This document shows, piece by piece, positions 32,460-42,878 of a stretch of 64,000 nucleotides of DNA (positions within the stretch are counted from its first letter, which is position 1; the number at the start of each line of letters is the position of its first letter). The translations under genes were made by a program, and so were the position numbers. Below the pieces are notes generated by a model, which did not search any database, was not told the origin of the DNA, and saw nothing but the letters and a program-made list of their open reading frames with translations. Origin of the DNA: Neoarius graeffei. Taxonomy: Eukaryota; Chordata; Actinopteri; Siluriformes; Ariidae. The DNA lies in contig NC_083578.1 of NCBI RefSeq assembly GCF_027579695.1, forward strand, positions 5,808,460 to 5,872,459, read 5' to 3'.

Positions 32460-32977
32460 TGTAATGGAAATTTCTAATAAACACTTCAGAACGCTTAGCA
32501 GTCATCTTTTCAGTCATTTATTATAGTATATCATATAAAGATATGTAAAATAGGAAAGGAAAGAGAAGAATAGAAGAAGACATCCTCCTGATGATGCAGA
32601 GAGTACGCGCACTCTGAGTTGTGTTTTAGGAATGTTATCTATTATACTCTGAAAGCATTCGCTCACTGCTTGTGTCTTCGCGTGATTGGCTCAAGATTTT
32701 CTGTGAAGCTTTGTTAGAGCGTGCACCTGGCGTGCGGGCGGATGCGTAGTTATGAGAACTCAGGCACCCTGCTTATCACCACCAAGGTCAGGAAAGGTGG
32801 TTACATCATGAGAAGATGCAAGCTAGGATGAACTCAAACACCCTGCTCATTACCACCAAGGCTACAGAAAAGCGATTACAACATAGGAAAAAACATCTTT
32901 CTCAGTATAGGCCACTTAAGCTCAACACACAGAAACACAGAGACTAATAATGTTCATCCATTAAAAATTCCCTCACA
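32460..32977 (-). repeat. ERV copy B 5' LTR
   Basis: 518 bp, matching 24426-24944 with about nine to ten differences by eye. Followed by the CAAT duplication. Confidence 0.94.
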
Positions 32978-32981
32978 CAAT

Positions 32982-33016
32982 CATAATACACATTTTAGTA
33001 TTATTGATGCTACAGC

Positions 33017-33049
<33 letters not shown>

Positions 33050-33290
33050 TGAAGAAGAAGAAGAAGAAGAAGAGGAAGAAAACAACGAGAAACAGATGAT
33101 GGAATTGAAAATGAGACATTATTATGTCTGTTGTTGTTGTTGTTGATTTCTCACACTCATTCCTCCTGCAGTTTGAGAGAGAAATAATCCTGAACTTTTC
33201 TTAACTGATGAATTCAGAAGTTTTAAATAGAGAACTGATGGATTTAAACCTGACAGCTTTAACAGGTGAACAGTATTGGTTTGAATTCTG
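32982..33290. other. Host DNA upstream of the class II gene with microsatellites
   Basis: Holds an (AAT)n run (33018-33050) followed by an (AAG)n run (33051-33078). No gene is supported. This is the distal 5' flank of the MHC gene, only about 500 bp from the ERV copy B LTR. Confidence 0.8.
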
Positions 33291-33329
33291 CCTGGAAACA
33301 TGTGACTGTGTGTGTGGTGCAGGATTGGT
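33291..33329 (+). promoter_or_regulatory. Candidate MHC class II X-box and Y-box
   Basis: CCTGGAAACATGTGAC (33291-33306) resembles the class II X-box consensus CCTAGCAACAGATGAC, and GCAGGATTGGT (33319-33329) has the ATTGG core of the Y-box (reverse CCAAT). They lie 160-200 bp before the ATG, in the right order, with a spacing slightly shorter than in mammalian genes. RFX and NF-Y with CIITA act on such boxes. The match is partial, so this is a candidate only. Confidence 0.4.
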
Positions 33330-33432
33330 GTGTGTGTGTGTGTGTGTGTGTGGTGCAGGATTGGTACGTGTGTGTGTGTGTGTGTGTGTGTGGTGCAGGT
33401 TTGGTACGTGTGTGTGTGTGTGTGTGTGTGTA
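33300..33432. repeat. TG-rich minisatellite in the class II promoter
   Basis: Three units of (TG)n followed by GTGGTGCAGGATTGGTACG-like sequence (units at about 33314, 33350 and 33390; the third has TTTGG for ATTGG). It lies about 60 bp upstream of the ATG and repeats the putative Y-box core. Confidence 0.88.
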
Positions 33433-33490
33433 GAGTAGAGCTGCTTCACCCACACTTTCCTCAGTAAGAGAACACACTCAGAGAGGAACA

Positions 33491-34327
33491 ATGTCGGAGC
33501 TGCTGAGAATACTGCTCCTCTTACTGCCTGCCATCCTGCACACAGCAAGTGAGTATTAGATCAGCTGCTGAGGTTAGGCTGTGGGGATTTTTAAGTGGCT
33601 GTGTTTTGTTTTTACAAGAAAACAAATAAAAAGAAGCTCGTGTTTAGAAGGATGCAGTTTAAATTTAAATTAAATTACAATTAAATTTGTCAGAGGAATA
33701 TTACAGAACTGGAGATTTATTTATTTATTGTTTAAAGGCAGGTTTAAGCTCAGAATTAGTTTTTAAAATAAACATAGATTCAAAATAAAAGCTGTATTAC
33801 TCTCAGTTTTAGCAGTGAAATAAAGCTTTGTTGTTATTTTTCTCTCAGATGGAAATTCTGAGGCAATGGAATTTTGGTGCCTCTGGAGCTCTGATGATTT
33901 CAGTGACATGGAGTTCATACAGTCTTACATCTTCAATAAGATCAAATACATCGAGTATAACAGCACTCTGGGGAAGTATGTGGGATACACTGCACGCGGC
34001 ATCTATAACGCAGAGAGAGCGAACAATGACACTGCAGGGCTGCAAACATGGAAAGCCATTGTGGATGATGTCTGTAAGCCCAATGCTCAGCTTTACTACA
34101 GCAAAGGCCTCAGTAAAGCAGGTGAGATTATTTGCAAACCTGAAAACCATTTATTCAGTAATATTCCCAGTATTTCCTCATGATGTATGCCTGTAACAGA
34201 TTTTACATTATTTTTAGTTCAGTTTAATATTTTAGTTGCATTTAAATGCATGTATAATACACACCGAGCTGCTCTTCTGTAGCTTACTAGTTACCTAATT
34301 AAACTGATTACCTTTTAGATACCTACA

Positions 34328-34365
<38 letters not shown>

Positions 34366-35311
34366 GTTTATAATGAATGACTCTCAGCTGTAAGTTGATG
34401 TTGTTGTGGTTTAATTGTGCAGTTGAGCCCCAGGTTGAGGTCACTTTGGTAAAGAAGTCAGATGGCACTCACCCAGCCAGGCTGATGTGCAGCGCTTACA
34501 GCTTTTACCCCCCAAAGATTGAGGTGACCTGGCTGAGAAACAGGAAAGAAGTTAAGGGAGGTGTAACATCCACTGAGGAGATGGCTGATGGAGACTGGTA
34601 CTATCAGATCCACTCACATCTGGAGTACATGCCTGAATCTGGAGAGGAGATCTCCTGTGTGGTGCAACACGCCAGCTTCCAAAAGCCCATGGTCTATAAG
34701 TGGGGTGAGTCTGATCATCACAGTCAGATCTAAATATCTGAGTCCACTGTCATGAACTGAGCTTAAAAAACAGAGATCCTGTTTCACTCATATCATAACT
34801 CATCTTTCAAAACCTGGTGTTCAGTCAACAACAATAAACAAGGAGTGAAAAAATATCATCAAATAAAATTTATTTGTTTTTTTTTTCATAGCTGAAAGTA
34901 AAAGTAGTTCTTAAGTCTGTTGTTGTATAAAAATGCTATTCCATAGCGCTTAGTGCTGCTATTAACGGCTATTATATGAGTTATTTTTGTAATCTATCTA
35001 TATAAACCCCTTTCTGTCTCAGATCCCTCGATGTCTGAACCTGATAAGAGTAAGATTGCTATCGGGGCTTCAGGGCTGGTGTTGGGGATCGTGCTTTCAG
35101 CTGCTGGATTCATCTACTACAGGAAGAAATGCTCAGGTCAGTGGAAGATTGCAGGAAATCTACAAACAGAAACGTGTATTAGGACATCTGTGTATTTGTT
35201 ATTAAAATTGAAGTGTTATTAATAATTAATATTTAACCTTGCTACCTGATATTCATCCTTCTGCTTTATTTCTGATTTGTGTTCACAGGACGGATCCTGG
35301 TGCCGACATAA
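33491..35311 (+). CDS. MHC class II beta chain, complete, five exons
   Basis: Exons: 33491-33548, 33849-34121, 34423-34704, 35023-35136, 35289-35311; all introns begin GT and end AG, all phase 1; product 249 residues. Exon 1 encodes a signal peptide (LLRILLLLLPAILHTA). Exon 2 is the beta-1 domain, with Cys30 and Cys95 for its disulfide and an NST glycosylation site at Asn57. Exon 3 is the beta-2 immunoglobulin C1 domain, with Cys133-Cys189 and the typical YSFYPPKIEVTW. Exon 4 holds the connecting peptide and a membrane helix (GASGLVLGIVLSAAGF) with YYRKKC; exon 5 adds a six-residue tail. The chain pairs with class II alpha to present peptides to CD4 T cells. No lesion is seen. Teleost DAB-type or a nonclassical relative cannot be told apart here. 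Confidence 0.95.
34325..34366. repeat. ATT microsatellite in intron 2
   Basis: About a dozen (ATT) units within the second intron of the class II beta gene. Confidence 0.9.
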
Positions 35312-35760
35312 ACACAGGCATCATTTGAAGTTGACATGTTGGTTTCAGCTTCATTCCCCATATTGGATGGAGTTAATTTACCCATAATGCTCACTGTTTA
35401 GCTACAGTTAAGCTGAAATGTGATGATTTTTAAGCTCACACATGTGATGTTAATTTTTACAGGTCTGTGAGCAGAGAAACACTGGAGTGTTTGCTGAAAT
35501 CGCTTTATGTGTTAAACATCTGCTTTATTCCGAACAATTAAAACCAGCTGAGAAATGAGCATTTCATAATATGTGCATCTGCATCTGTATTATCACTTTC
35601 CTTAATGTAAGACCAGCTTTCTGTAAGTTTTTGCTGAAAGTGATGTTAAATATCTTGATTATAGGCTTTATAAGAGTTCTTGAGTAGAAATTTGACAAAC
35701 TGAGCTTAGATACTACATTCAGCTTAAAAATGTATAAATTAATTCCTTATAATGCATCTG
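35312..35760 (+). other. Class II beta 3' UTR and downstream flank
   Basis: Non-coding sequence after the stop. AATTAAA at about 35536-35542 is the best candidate polyadenylation signal, giving a 3' UTR of roughly 250 bp. The rest holds nothing recognisable. Confidence 0.55.
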
Positions 35761-36690
35761 GGGCGGCACGGTGGTGTAGCGGTTAGTGCTGTCGCTTCAC
35801 AGCAAGAAGGTCTGGGTTCGAGCCCCGGGGCCGGCGAGGGCCTTTCTGTGTGGAGTTTGCATGTTCTCCCCGTGTCCGCGTGGGTTTCCTCCGGGTGCTC
35901 CGGTTTCCCCCACAGTCCAAAGACATGCAGGTTAGGTTAACTGGTGACTCTAAGGTGGTGTTTACATTAGACCGTATCCGTCTCGTTTTCGTAGCGGATG
36001 CACTGTCCGTTCACATTAAAACGCTGGGAAACGACTCCACAGGCGGAACAACTTGAATCCGCCAGGGCCCACGTATTCAATCCATTACGTATCTGATCCG
36101 GTGCTGTGTAAACACTGAGGAACGAGCATACGCTGTGCTGAGCTCTAGCTGATGTCGTCATTGGACTACTGATTCGCTGGCATTGGTCATGCCACGTTGG
36201 TCATGTGATGTGACTGCTGAAAAACGGCGCGGACTTTCACTTCCTGCTATTTGTCCCGAATCACTGCTCGTGCGCTTCACTCGCCCGCTCTGTGAGCTGC
36301 GCAGGGCCGGAGTGCGCACCCTCCAGAGGGCACTCGCTGTTCAGGGTGGAGTGATTTGGAGCGCAGGATGCCTGCGGAGCCGAGCGTATCCGTGTATTGG
36401 CATTGCTGTGTGCACGCGAATTGTGTATTGGCGTTGCTGTGTGCACGCGAATCATTTTAAAAACGTTAATCTGATGATCCGCTGATACGGTCTAATGTAA
36501 ACACCACCTAAATTGAGCGTAGGTGTGAATGTGAGTGTGAATGGTTGTCTGTGTCTATGTGTCAGCCCTGTGATGACCTGGCGACTTGTCCAGGGTGTAC
36601 CCTGCCTTTCGCCCGTAGTCAGCTGGGATAGGCTCCAGCTCGCCTGCGGCCCTGTAGAACAGGATAAAGCGGCTAGAGATAATGAGATGA
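35761..36690 (+). mobile_element. tRNA-derived SINE (Mermaid/DANA-like), interrupted by a MITE
   Basis: Starts GGGCGGCACGGTGGTGTAGC with a pol III A-box (GTGGTGTAGCGG) and a B-box (GGGTTCGAGCCCC), then the shared body (TTTGCATGTTCTCCCC, GGTTTCCCCCACAGTCC) and a TGAGATGAGA-like end. The body is split after GTGACTC by a 555-bp element at 35954-36508. The same SINE occurs at 38032-38496 and 39808-40123. Confidence 0.88.
35954..36508. mobile_element. Harbinger-like MITE within the SINE
   Basis: Terminal repeats GGTGGTGTTTACATTAGACC and its complement, flanked by TAA (35951-35953 and 36509-36511). A 3-bp TAA target and long TIRs fit PIF/Harbinger. The interior has no transposase frame. Confidence 0.85.
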
Positions 36691-37439
36691 GAAATCATTA
36701 GCGCCCCCTACAGTCTATTTTAACCTGGATCACTTCCTCAGTTTTAGTAATGCTGTTTATTACGATTCAATACTAACAGTTATCTGTAAATTTCTGGTTT
36801 TGTATCATCAGTCACATGATTTCATTTTAATGGTAAGAACTGGATTGATTTTTGATTCTGTATGGATGCTGACTCTTAATAAACTTTTGGTTGTAAAAGA
36901 AATTTATGTAAAATTTTCTTTAAAACGGTAAATGACTCTTAAATTATATTCATAAATATCATTAGACAGATTTATATATGTTGCATTATATAGCTGATGA
37001 AATTAACACAGTTCTTATGAGTAAACTTTTAATCCTGCTGTATTTCTGTGGCGTCATTACGACTGGATTATGCATTATGAACTTAATTCAAGCTGAAGTG
37101 GAGAATCAGGTCCAGTTTGGGGTCGGGAGCTTCACTTCCTCTGGAAAAAAAAGCAATGCATAAATAATAATAACAAGAAACATAAAATCAATTTAAAAGT
37201 GAAATGGTTTTCAGTGTGATGGATCATTTTGAGTTTATAAGATGATGCTTTTAATCAGGAGAGTCATTGAGCTGATTCTAAAATGTGTTCTTTAGCTTTG
37301 AAAAAAACTCAGAGCTGAAATCTTGTCATTATTGTTGATCTGCAACACCAGAAAATATACACAATGATTTGATTTACTGTCTACTTTCTATAACAGTGCA
37401 TTTATTATTCTGTCAGAAAATTTTAATCATGTAAGCGAA
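36691..37439. other. Intergenic host DNA
   Basis: A/T-rich sequence. The open frame at 36978-37163 lacks recognisable features. Nothing supportable found. Confidence 0.6.
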
Positions 37440-37615
37440 GCATAATGTTACATTACAGGCATTTATCAGACGCTCTTAACCAGAGCAGCATACAACATAC
37501 CCCACACAGCCTGGGGAGCAGTTGGAGATTAGGTGACTTATTGGTCCAGGGAACCGAACCAGTAACCTTTTGGTCCCCAAGCTGCTTCTCTAACCATTAG
37601 GCCATGGCTTCCCAA
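37440..37615 (-). mobile_element. tRNA-derived SINE fragment (second family)
   Basis: On the minus strand the head GCCATGGCCTAATGGTTAGA resembles an A-box and GGTTCGGTTCCC a B-box, followed by a short body ending TCTGATAAATGCCTGTAATG. Family name not assigned. It differs from the Mermaid-like SINEs. The A- and B-box spacing argues for a SINE rather than a functional tRNA gene. Confidence 0.65.
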
Positions 37616-38031
37616 CATAAATAAAGTACAGAGGTGACCAGCTGAGAGTTAAGTGTGATATTTACAGGCCTAACTGTGACTTCCTTTCAGTCATGAGATT
37701 TGACCTCACAACCTTTGGATCAGTAAGATCAAATCTGGTAGCCTGAGATTGAGAAATACTTTAACATGTGGAGTTTCAGCTGTGAGCCAATGGTATAAAC
37801 TGTATTATAGCTATGAAATCTGGAACAGGATTCCACCCTGGTATAGCTCCAATGTCCTATTTCATTCAACATGGCTTACAATTCAGACAGGTTATAATTG
37901 AACAGGTGAGGGTTCGAGCAGGTTAGAGTTCAGGATGTATGGATGTACAGATTGTGGATGATTTCAATTTCTTATTACAGTAATAGCCTGACTTGCTTGA
38001 TCGAAATAAAATAAACAAGTTTCACAATAGG
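37616..38031. other. Intergenic host DNA
   Basis: No gene or repeat recognised in this A/T-rich stretch. Confidence 0.6.
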
Positions 38032-38496
38032 CGGCACAGTGGTGTAGTGGTTAGCACTGTCGCCTCACAGCAAGAAGGTTCTGGGTACAAGCCCAGTGGC
38101 TGATGGGGGCCTTTCTGTATGGAGTTTGCATGTTCTCCCCATGTCTGTGTGGGTTTCCTCCGGGTGCTCCGGTTTCCCCCACAGTCCAAAGACATGCAGG
38201 TTAGGCTAATTCATCTCATCTCATCTCATCTCATCTCATCTCATCATCTCTAGCCGCTTTGTCCTGTTCTACAGGGTCGCAGGCAAGCTGGAGCCTGGTT
38301 AGGATAATTGGTGGCTCTAAATTGACTGTAGGTGTGAATGTGAGTGTGAATGGTTGTGTGTCTCTCTGTGTCAGACCTGTGATGACCTGGTGACTTGTCC
38401 AGGGTGAACCTCGCCTCTCACCCATAGTCAGCTGGGATAGGCTCCAGCTTGCCTGCGACCGTGCACAGGATAAGCGATTACAGATAATGGATGGAT
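38032..38496 (+). mobile_element. tRNA-derived SINE copy 2, with reversed SINE piece inside
   Basis: Begins GGCGGCACAGTGGTGTAGTG and follows the SINE body. At about 38215-38305 a reversed SINE tail, with (TCATC)n and AGCCGCTTTGTCCTG, interrupts it before the body resumes at GGTGGCTCTAAATTG. Ends in GATGGATGG. The B-box is damaged (GGGTACAAGCCC). Confidence 0.8.
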
Positions 38497-38717
38497 GGAA
38501 GTTTCACAATAACAGCATCACACTCACTGATATTAAAAGTGATTTTGGCTGCAGTGTAATAAACCCACGAGTCAGAAATCATCATCTTTCAGTCTCTTGC
38601 TGTCACTGCTTATGTGTAGGTGGTTATGCTGTATGTTAGCATTTGGCTAACATGAAGATATAAAACATAGAGGAAATCCGAAACCAGTGGGATGGGTTTT
38701 AGGAAATATTTACAATG
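38497..38717. other. Intergenic host DNA
   Basis: Short A/T-rich stretch between SINE and Tc1 remnant; nothing recognised. Confidence 0.55.
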
Positions 38718-38980
38718 ATCAGGCATAACATTAAAACCGCTGATCAGTGAAGTGAATATCATTGATTATCTCATTACAGTGGCACCGATCAAGCAGTGGG
38801 ATATATTAGGCAGCAAGAAAGAGAACAGTCAGTTCTTGAAGATGATGTGTTGGAAGCAGGAAAAATGGGCGAATGTAAGGATCTGTGTGACTTTAACAAA
38901 ATTGTGATGGTGAGATGACTGGGTCTGAGCATCTCCAAAATGGTACATCTTGTGGGGTGTTCCCGGTATGCATTGGTTAG
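38718..38980 (+). mobile_element. Tc1/mariner remnant, 5' part
   Basis: GATCAGGCATAACATTAAAACC and the following bases resemble the start of a second Tc1-like family in fish, including decayed transposase codons (GTGTTGGAAGCAGGAAAAAT, GACTGGGTCTGAGCATCTCC). It is cut at 38980 by the left end of hAT1; the rest could lie beyond hAT1. Confidence 0.6.
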
Positions 38981-39807
38981 CAGAGGTGGGTAGTAACACG
39001 CTACATTTACTTCGTTACATTTACTTGAGTAACTTTTTGGATGAATTGTACTTGTAAGAGTAGTTTTAATGCAGAATACTTTTTACTTTTACTTGAGTAC
39101 ATTTGTGAAGAAGAAGTGGTACTTTGACTCCGTTACATTGGGCTATATTCTGCTCATTACTCGCTACTTTATTTTTATTGATCCGTGCGATGCGTGGTCT
39201 GTTTGTTTATGTTTTGTCGAGACTTCCAGCAGAGGCTGTCACATGACAGTATCTCACCGATCACATGTAGCAGCCAGAGCCATAGTGGGCGGAGCTATGG
39301 TTTAACTCCGTTTCGCCAATCAAACAGAGCCAAGCCGTCACGTGCGCCCGCACATAAAATTCCCGCGGCAAGCCCAGTCCAGGTGGAAAAGGGCCCGGAA
39401 GCAGAAGGAAAATGGCAGAGACAGCGGCCAGCGTTTCTCATCAAGCCGAAGAGGCACACCCCTGGCCACACATACAAACCATGTTCACTCTTCCAGCAAC
39501 AAAAAATAATAGTTATGTTATGCGGTGTCACATGTGTCTCCCCAAACCAGTGGACATTTCAGCTTATAAAAACTCAACGCCGAATTTGAGGAAACACATT
39601 GCGGTCAGTAAGCTGTGTGCTTTTGGCTGTCTTCGTAGGCAGACGTTAGCCCTGTTGTAACATCATAAATAACTGTAAAATACATTGTTTTGTGGAAATG
39701 TATTGACGCACTGCGGCCTCAGACGGCAAGATAACACACACACACACACACACACACCAGAGAACCAAGAAATAAAACAACAAAAAATCTTCCTAACAAT
39801 CACTTTT

Positions 39808-40123
39808 CATCTCATTCATCTCATTATCTCTAGCCGCTTTATCCTTCTACAGGGTCGCAGGCAAGCTGGAGCCTATCCCAGCTGACTACGGGCGAAAGGC
39901 GGGGTACACCCTGGACAAGTCGCCAGGTCATCACAGGGCTGACACATAGACACAGACAACCATTCACACTCACATTCACACCTACGCTCAATTTAGAGTC
40001 ACCAGTTAACCTAACCTGCATGTCTTTGGACTGTGGGGGAAACCGGAGCACCCGGAGGAAACCCACGCGGACACGGGGAGAACATGCAAACTCCACACAG
40101 AAAGGCCCTCGCCGGCCCCGGGG
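39808..40123 (-). mobile_element. SINE copy 3 (minus), head truncated
   Basis: Reverse copy of the Mermaid-like SINE, tail at 39808 and body to GCCGGCCCCGGGG. The tRNA-like head is absent. It is flanked by the 12-bp duplication ACAATCACTTTT (39796-39807 and 40124-40135). It lies inside the hAT1 intron. Confidence 0.88.
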
Positions 40124-40210
40124 ACAATCACTTTTATTGATGTGAAACCAAAAAATGCTCATGAAAATAAGGTTGCTCGCCTAATGTCAGCTCCTCAATA
40201 GCGTTACAGT

Positions 40211-41181
40211 TGTAGGGGAGAGTGGGGAGGAGTGAGCCGCTTTTTTTATTTTTGGACCCCTAGCCAAAATAAAAGGGCTGAAGTTAAAATGATCCTATGC
40301 AAATGAAAGGTATTCAGAGTAGTTGCAACACGAACCAAGTTGTACAACTAATCGTGCAACCATCAGTTCTACAGATGGGAGAAAAAGCCTGTTAATTTTA
40401 TGGCTCACTCCTCCCGATCTAAGGGAGGTGTGAACCACCCCATGGGGAGGACTGGACCACTGGTTTGAAATCATGAACAAATGACATTTGTCATGAAATA
40501 CAAACTTTTATTTGAACTGTAACAAATGAAACGTATTAAAAAAAACAAATCAGACTGTAAAACTTGTAAAACAGTAAAGATATAAAAAAAATCTAAAATC
40601 TTAACAAAAAAAGTCCAGCTATTATAAGTTTTTTTTTTTGTAGGAACACGTGTTTGCACAGCAGCATTACAGTCTATAAAACATAATTAAACCTGAGACC
40701 TGTCTTTAGCCGAAACACCAAAATAATCTGAAATGAGATACTAGTAATGGGCACGCTTAGCCAAATAACCAACTAACCTAGGCTCACTCCTCCCATGCAC
40801 TGTGTGGCTCACTCCTCCCAAAACAACCCGCCATTGCTTCTGATGTCGACCTACATTTGAACGGAAGGATGTGGCCCAGGTTATGTCATCACACAATGCC
40901 ATAGTACATGCCTAATAAACAACAACAACAATGTGATTGTTATCTTGGTTTATTAGACAATAGGATGAAAAAACATGTTAAGTGAAATATTTACTTACTA
41001 CCTTGAATTTTAGACTTTTGTGAGCAGGGTGCCAGGCTTCCATCCACTGTGGGTTGAAGTCAGGGGAATTCCCTGGTGACTTCATATGACAAGTTAACTG
41101 GGATAAACCCTGGCTAAATTTAGAAAAATTTTAAGTGGTTCACTTCTCCCCATGGCTCACTCCTCCCCACTCTCCCCTACA
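40211..41181. mobile_element. Unassigned TIR element (perfect 27-bp+ inverted ends)
   Basis: Left end TGTAGGGGAGAGTGGGGAGG followed by AGTGAGCC; the right end is its exact complement ending CTCCCCTACA at 41181. Inside are several extra copies of GGCTCACTCCTCCC in inverted or direct orientation. No transposase frame. I could not fix a target duplication, so the superfamily remains open. Confidence 0.65.
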
Positions 41182-42547
41182 CGGCTCTGGTCAAAAACTG
41201 GGAATGGAAGACTGGTGAAAACTTACTAAATAACTAGGGTGACCAGACGTCCCGGTTTTACTAGGACAGTCCCGATTTGGGGTTGTGTGTCCCGAGTCCC
41301 GACAAAAGTCTGTCGGGACACGGATATGTCCCGGTTTTCGCCACTCGAGACGTTTGCGACTGAGCAGCATGGGCAGGGGCGCCGCAAGGGGGGGAAAGTT
41401 AGGACGATTCTAAGGGCCTGGCACTGACAGGGGGGCCTGTGAGGGATATTAATATTATTTTAATAGTATTGCCTTGTGTAAGTTTTTGAAATGAAATATT
41501 TCATTTCATCTGTTAAAATATGTAAATTATACATGGTTATGATTTGCTATAACATTTTTCTTGAATTATTTATGATATTGTCATTTCACCCCTCCACCCT
41601 TTTTACTAATGGTACAGTCTGTTTCTGGGCGCGGGACACGTGAAATGTGTAGCTCCGTGTGTGCACAGCGCCGCTATTAGTGCAGCTTAGAGCAGCTGGC
41701 AGTTTTTCTATGTGCGCAACAGAGGTGTGCATTCTAGAAGTTGCTAAGCAGGAACAGGTGTGATGAATTATGAAGTCCGGATATCACACTGTGTGTGAAA
41801 AAAAAATCACCTTTTTTCATAGGTATCTTTATTGTATAATTAAGTCTAGGTGTTTTGCCATTGTTCATGTGTGGATTTGTTGATATTGTTAAGTATTTAA
41901 CTTTAATATTTTGCACATTAGCTGTGGTCATAGATATCATTGCTATTGTTCATGTGTGGATTTACTGATACTGTTGCTAAGTATTTAACTTGAATATTTG
42001 AACATTTGCTGTGTTTTCTAATAAATGTGTGATGCCTAAAAGAAACCAAAAACACTTAGTGGATTTCTTGCAGTGCACTCTGTAATTGTATCAAAAAAAC
42101 TAGTGTAGTTATTCGTCAAGGCATACATTTGATCACATACAATAAGTCAATAAATGGAGGAAACAAAGGAATACATTTTGTAATCCTGATTATTGATGAT
42201 TGTTAGGGTTCACCCTGTCGGAAACGGTCAACTTACTTCTCGGGACCCCCACCCTCGTACCACCCAGAGCTCTGGGGGGGTTAGTCGCAAAAAAAGACAG
42301 GAACCCCAATGTAGTTCACATCTTTATTCGCAAGTTCCCCCAATTGGACAAGAATACAGAGGGTTATTATATACGAGTGTTATCTGTGTGTAAATGACAT
42401 CACTGTTTGATATCTATGTGTGTGTGTGCATGAATGTATGTATGTGTGTGTCTATGGGGGCGTGTGAGTGACATCATTTTGATATCTGTGTCTGTGTGTG
42501 AGCAAGTCACATTTTAATTACATCACTGTTCTGATGGAATATTCAGA

Positions 42548-42578
<31 letters not shown>

Positions 42579-42878
42579 CATAACATAATGACATATTTCT
42601 GATGATATGACATGATAGCAAGGTACAGACAGATTTTAAAGGTCATTGCTTACGTACACCCCTTCAGGTCAGATATAACATAGGGCAATATGTACTTAAG
42701 ATGGTGATAGAATTTTTAAACAAAGATATGTTATAAGAAAGTAAACAAGAAATAAGAATATGTCTAGTCTATGAAGGTCAAATGCATCAGAAATTAATGC
42801 CAAGTTAAACAGAAAATAGTTTAAAGGATGAAAAGCTAAAATATTAAAATCATAATTTCTTAACACATGAATGTGTGC

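Larger units (their letters stand above)
24426..32977 (-). mobile_element. Endogenous retrovirus copy B, uninterrupted from LTR to LTR
   Basis: An 8552-bp minus-strand provirus with LTRs at 24426-24944 and 32460-32977 and the 4-bp duplication CAAT on both sides (24422-24425 and 32978-32981). The interior shows PBS, leader ORF, gag, a 1097-codon protease-RT-RNase H frame, a shortened integrase and an env stub. The two LTRs differ at about nine to ten positions by eye, near 2 percent. This copy has no nested insertion and serves as reference for the others. It lacks about 260 bp of integrase core and nearly all env. Confidence 0.95.

Noticed and set aside
33087..33105. X-box-like AGAAACAGATGATG
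   Set aside because: It resembles the X-box core but lies about 170 bp from the nearest ATTGG and 400 bp from the ATG, too far for the usual X-Y spacing. The pair at 33291-33329 fits better.
35770..35850. tRNA gene with A-box and B-box
   Set aside because: The same tRNA-like head is repeated at 38032 with a conserved non-tRNA body, so it is a SINE head and not a functional tRNA gene.
36978..37163. Small hydrophobic 61-codon frame downstream of the MHC gene
   Set aside because: No homology recognised, no splice or start context, and A/T-rich; likely chance.
39721..39756. CA microsatellite as a regulatory site
   Set aside because: A plain (CA)n run inside the hAT1 intron with no further support.
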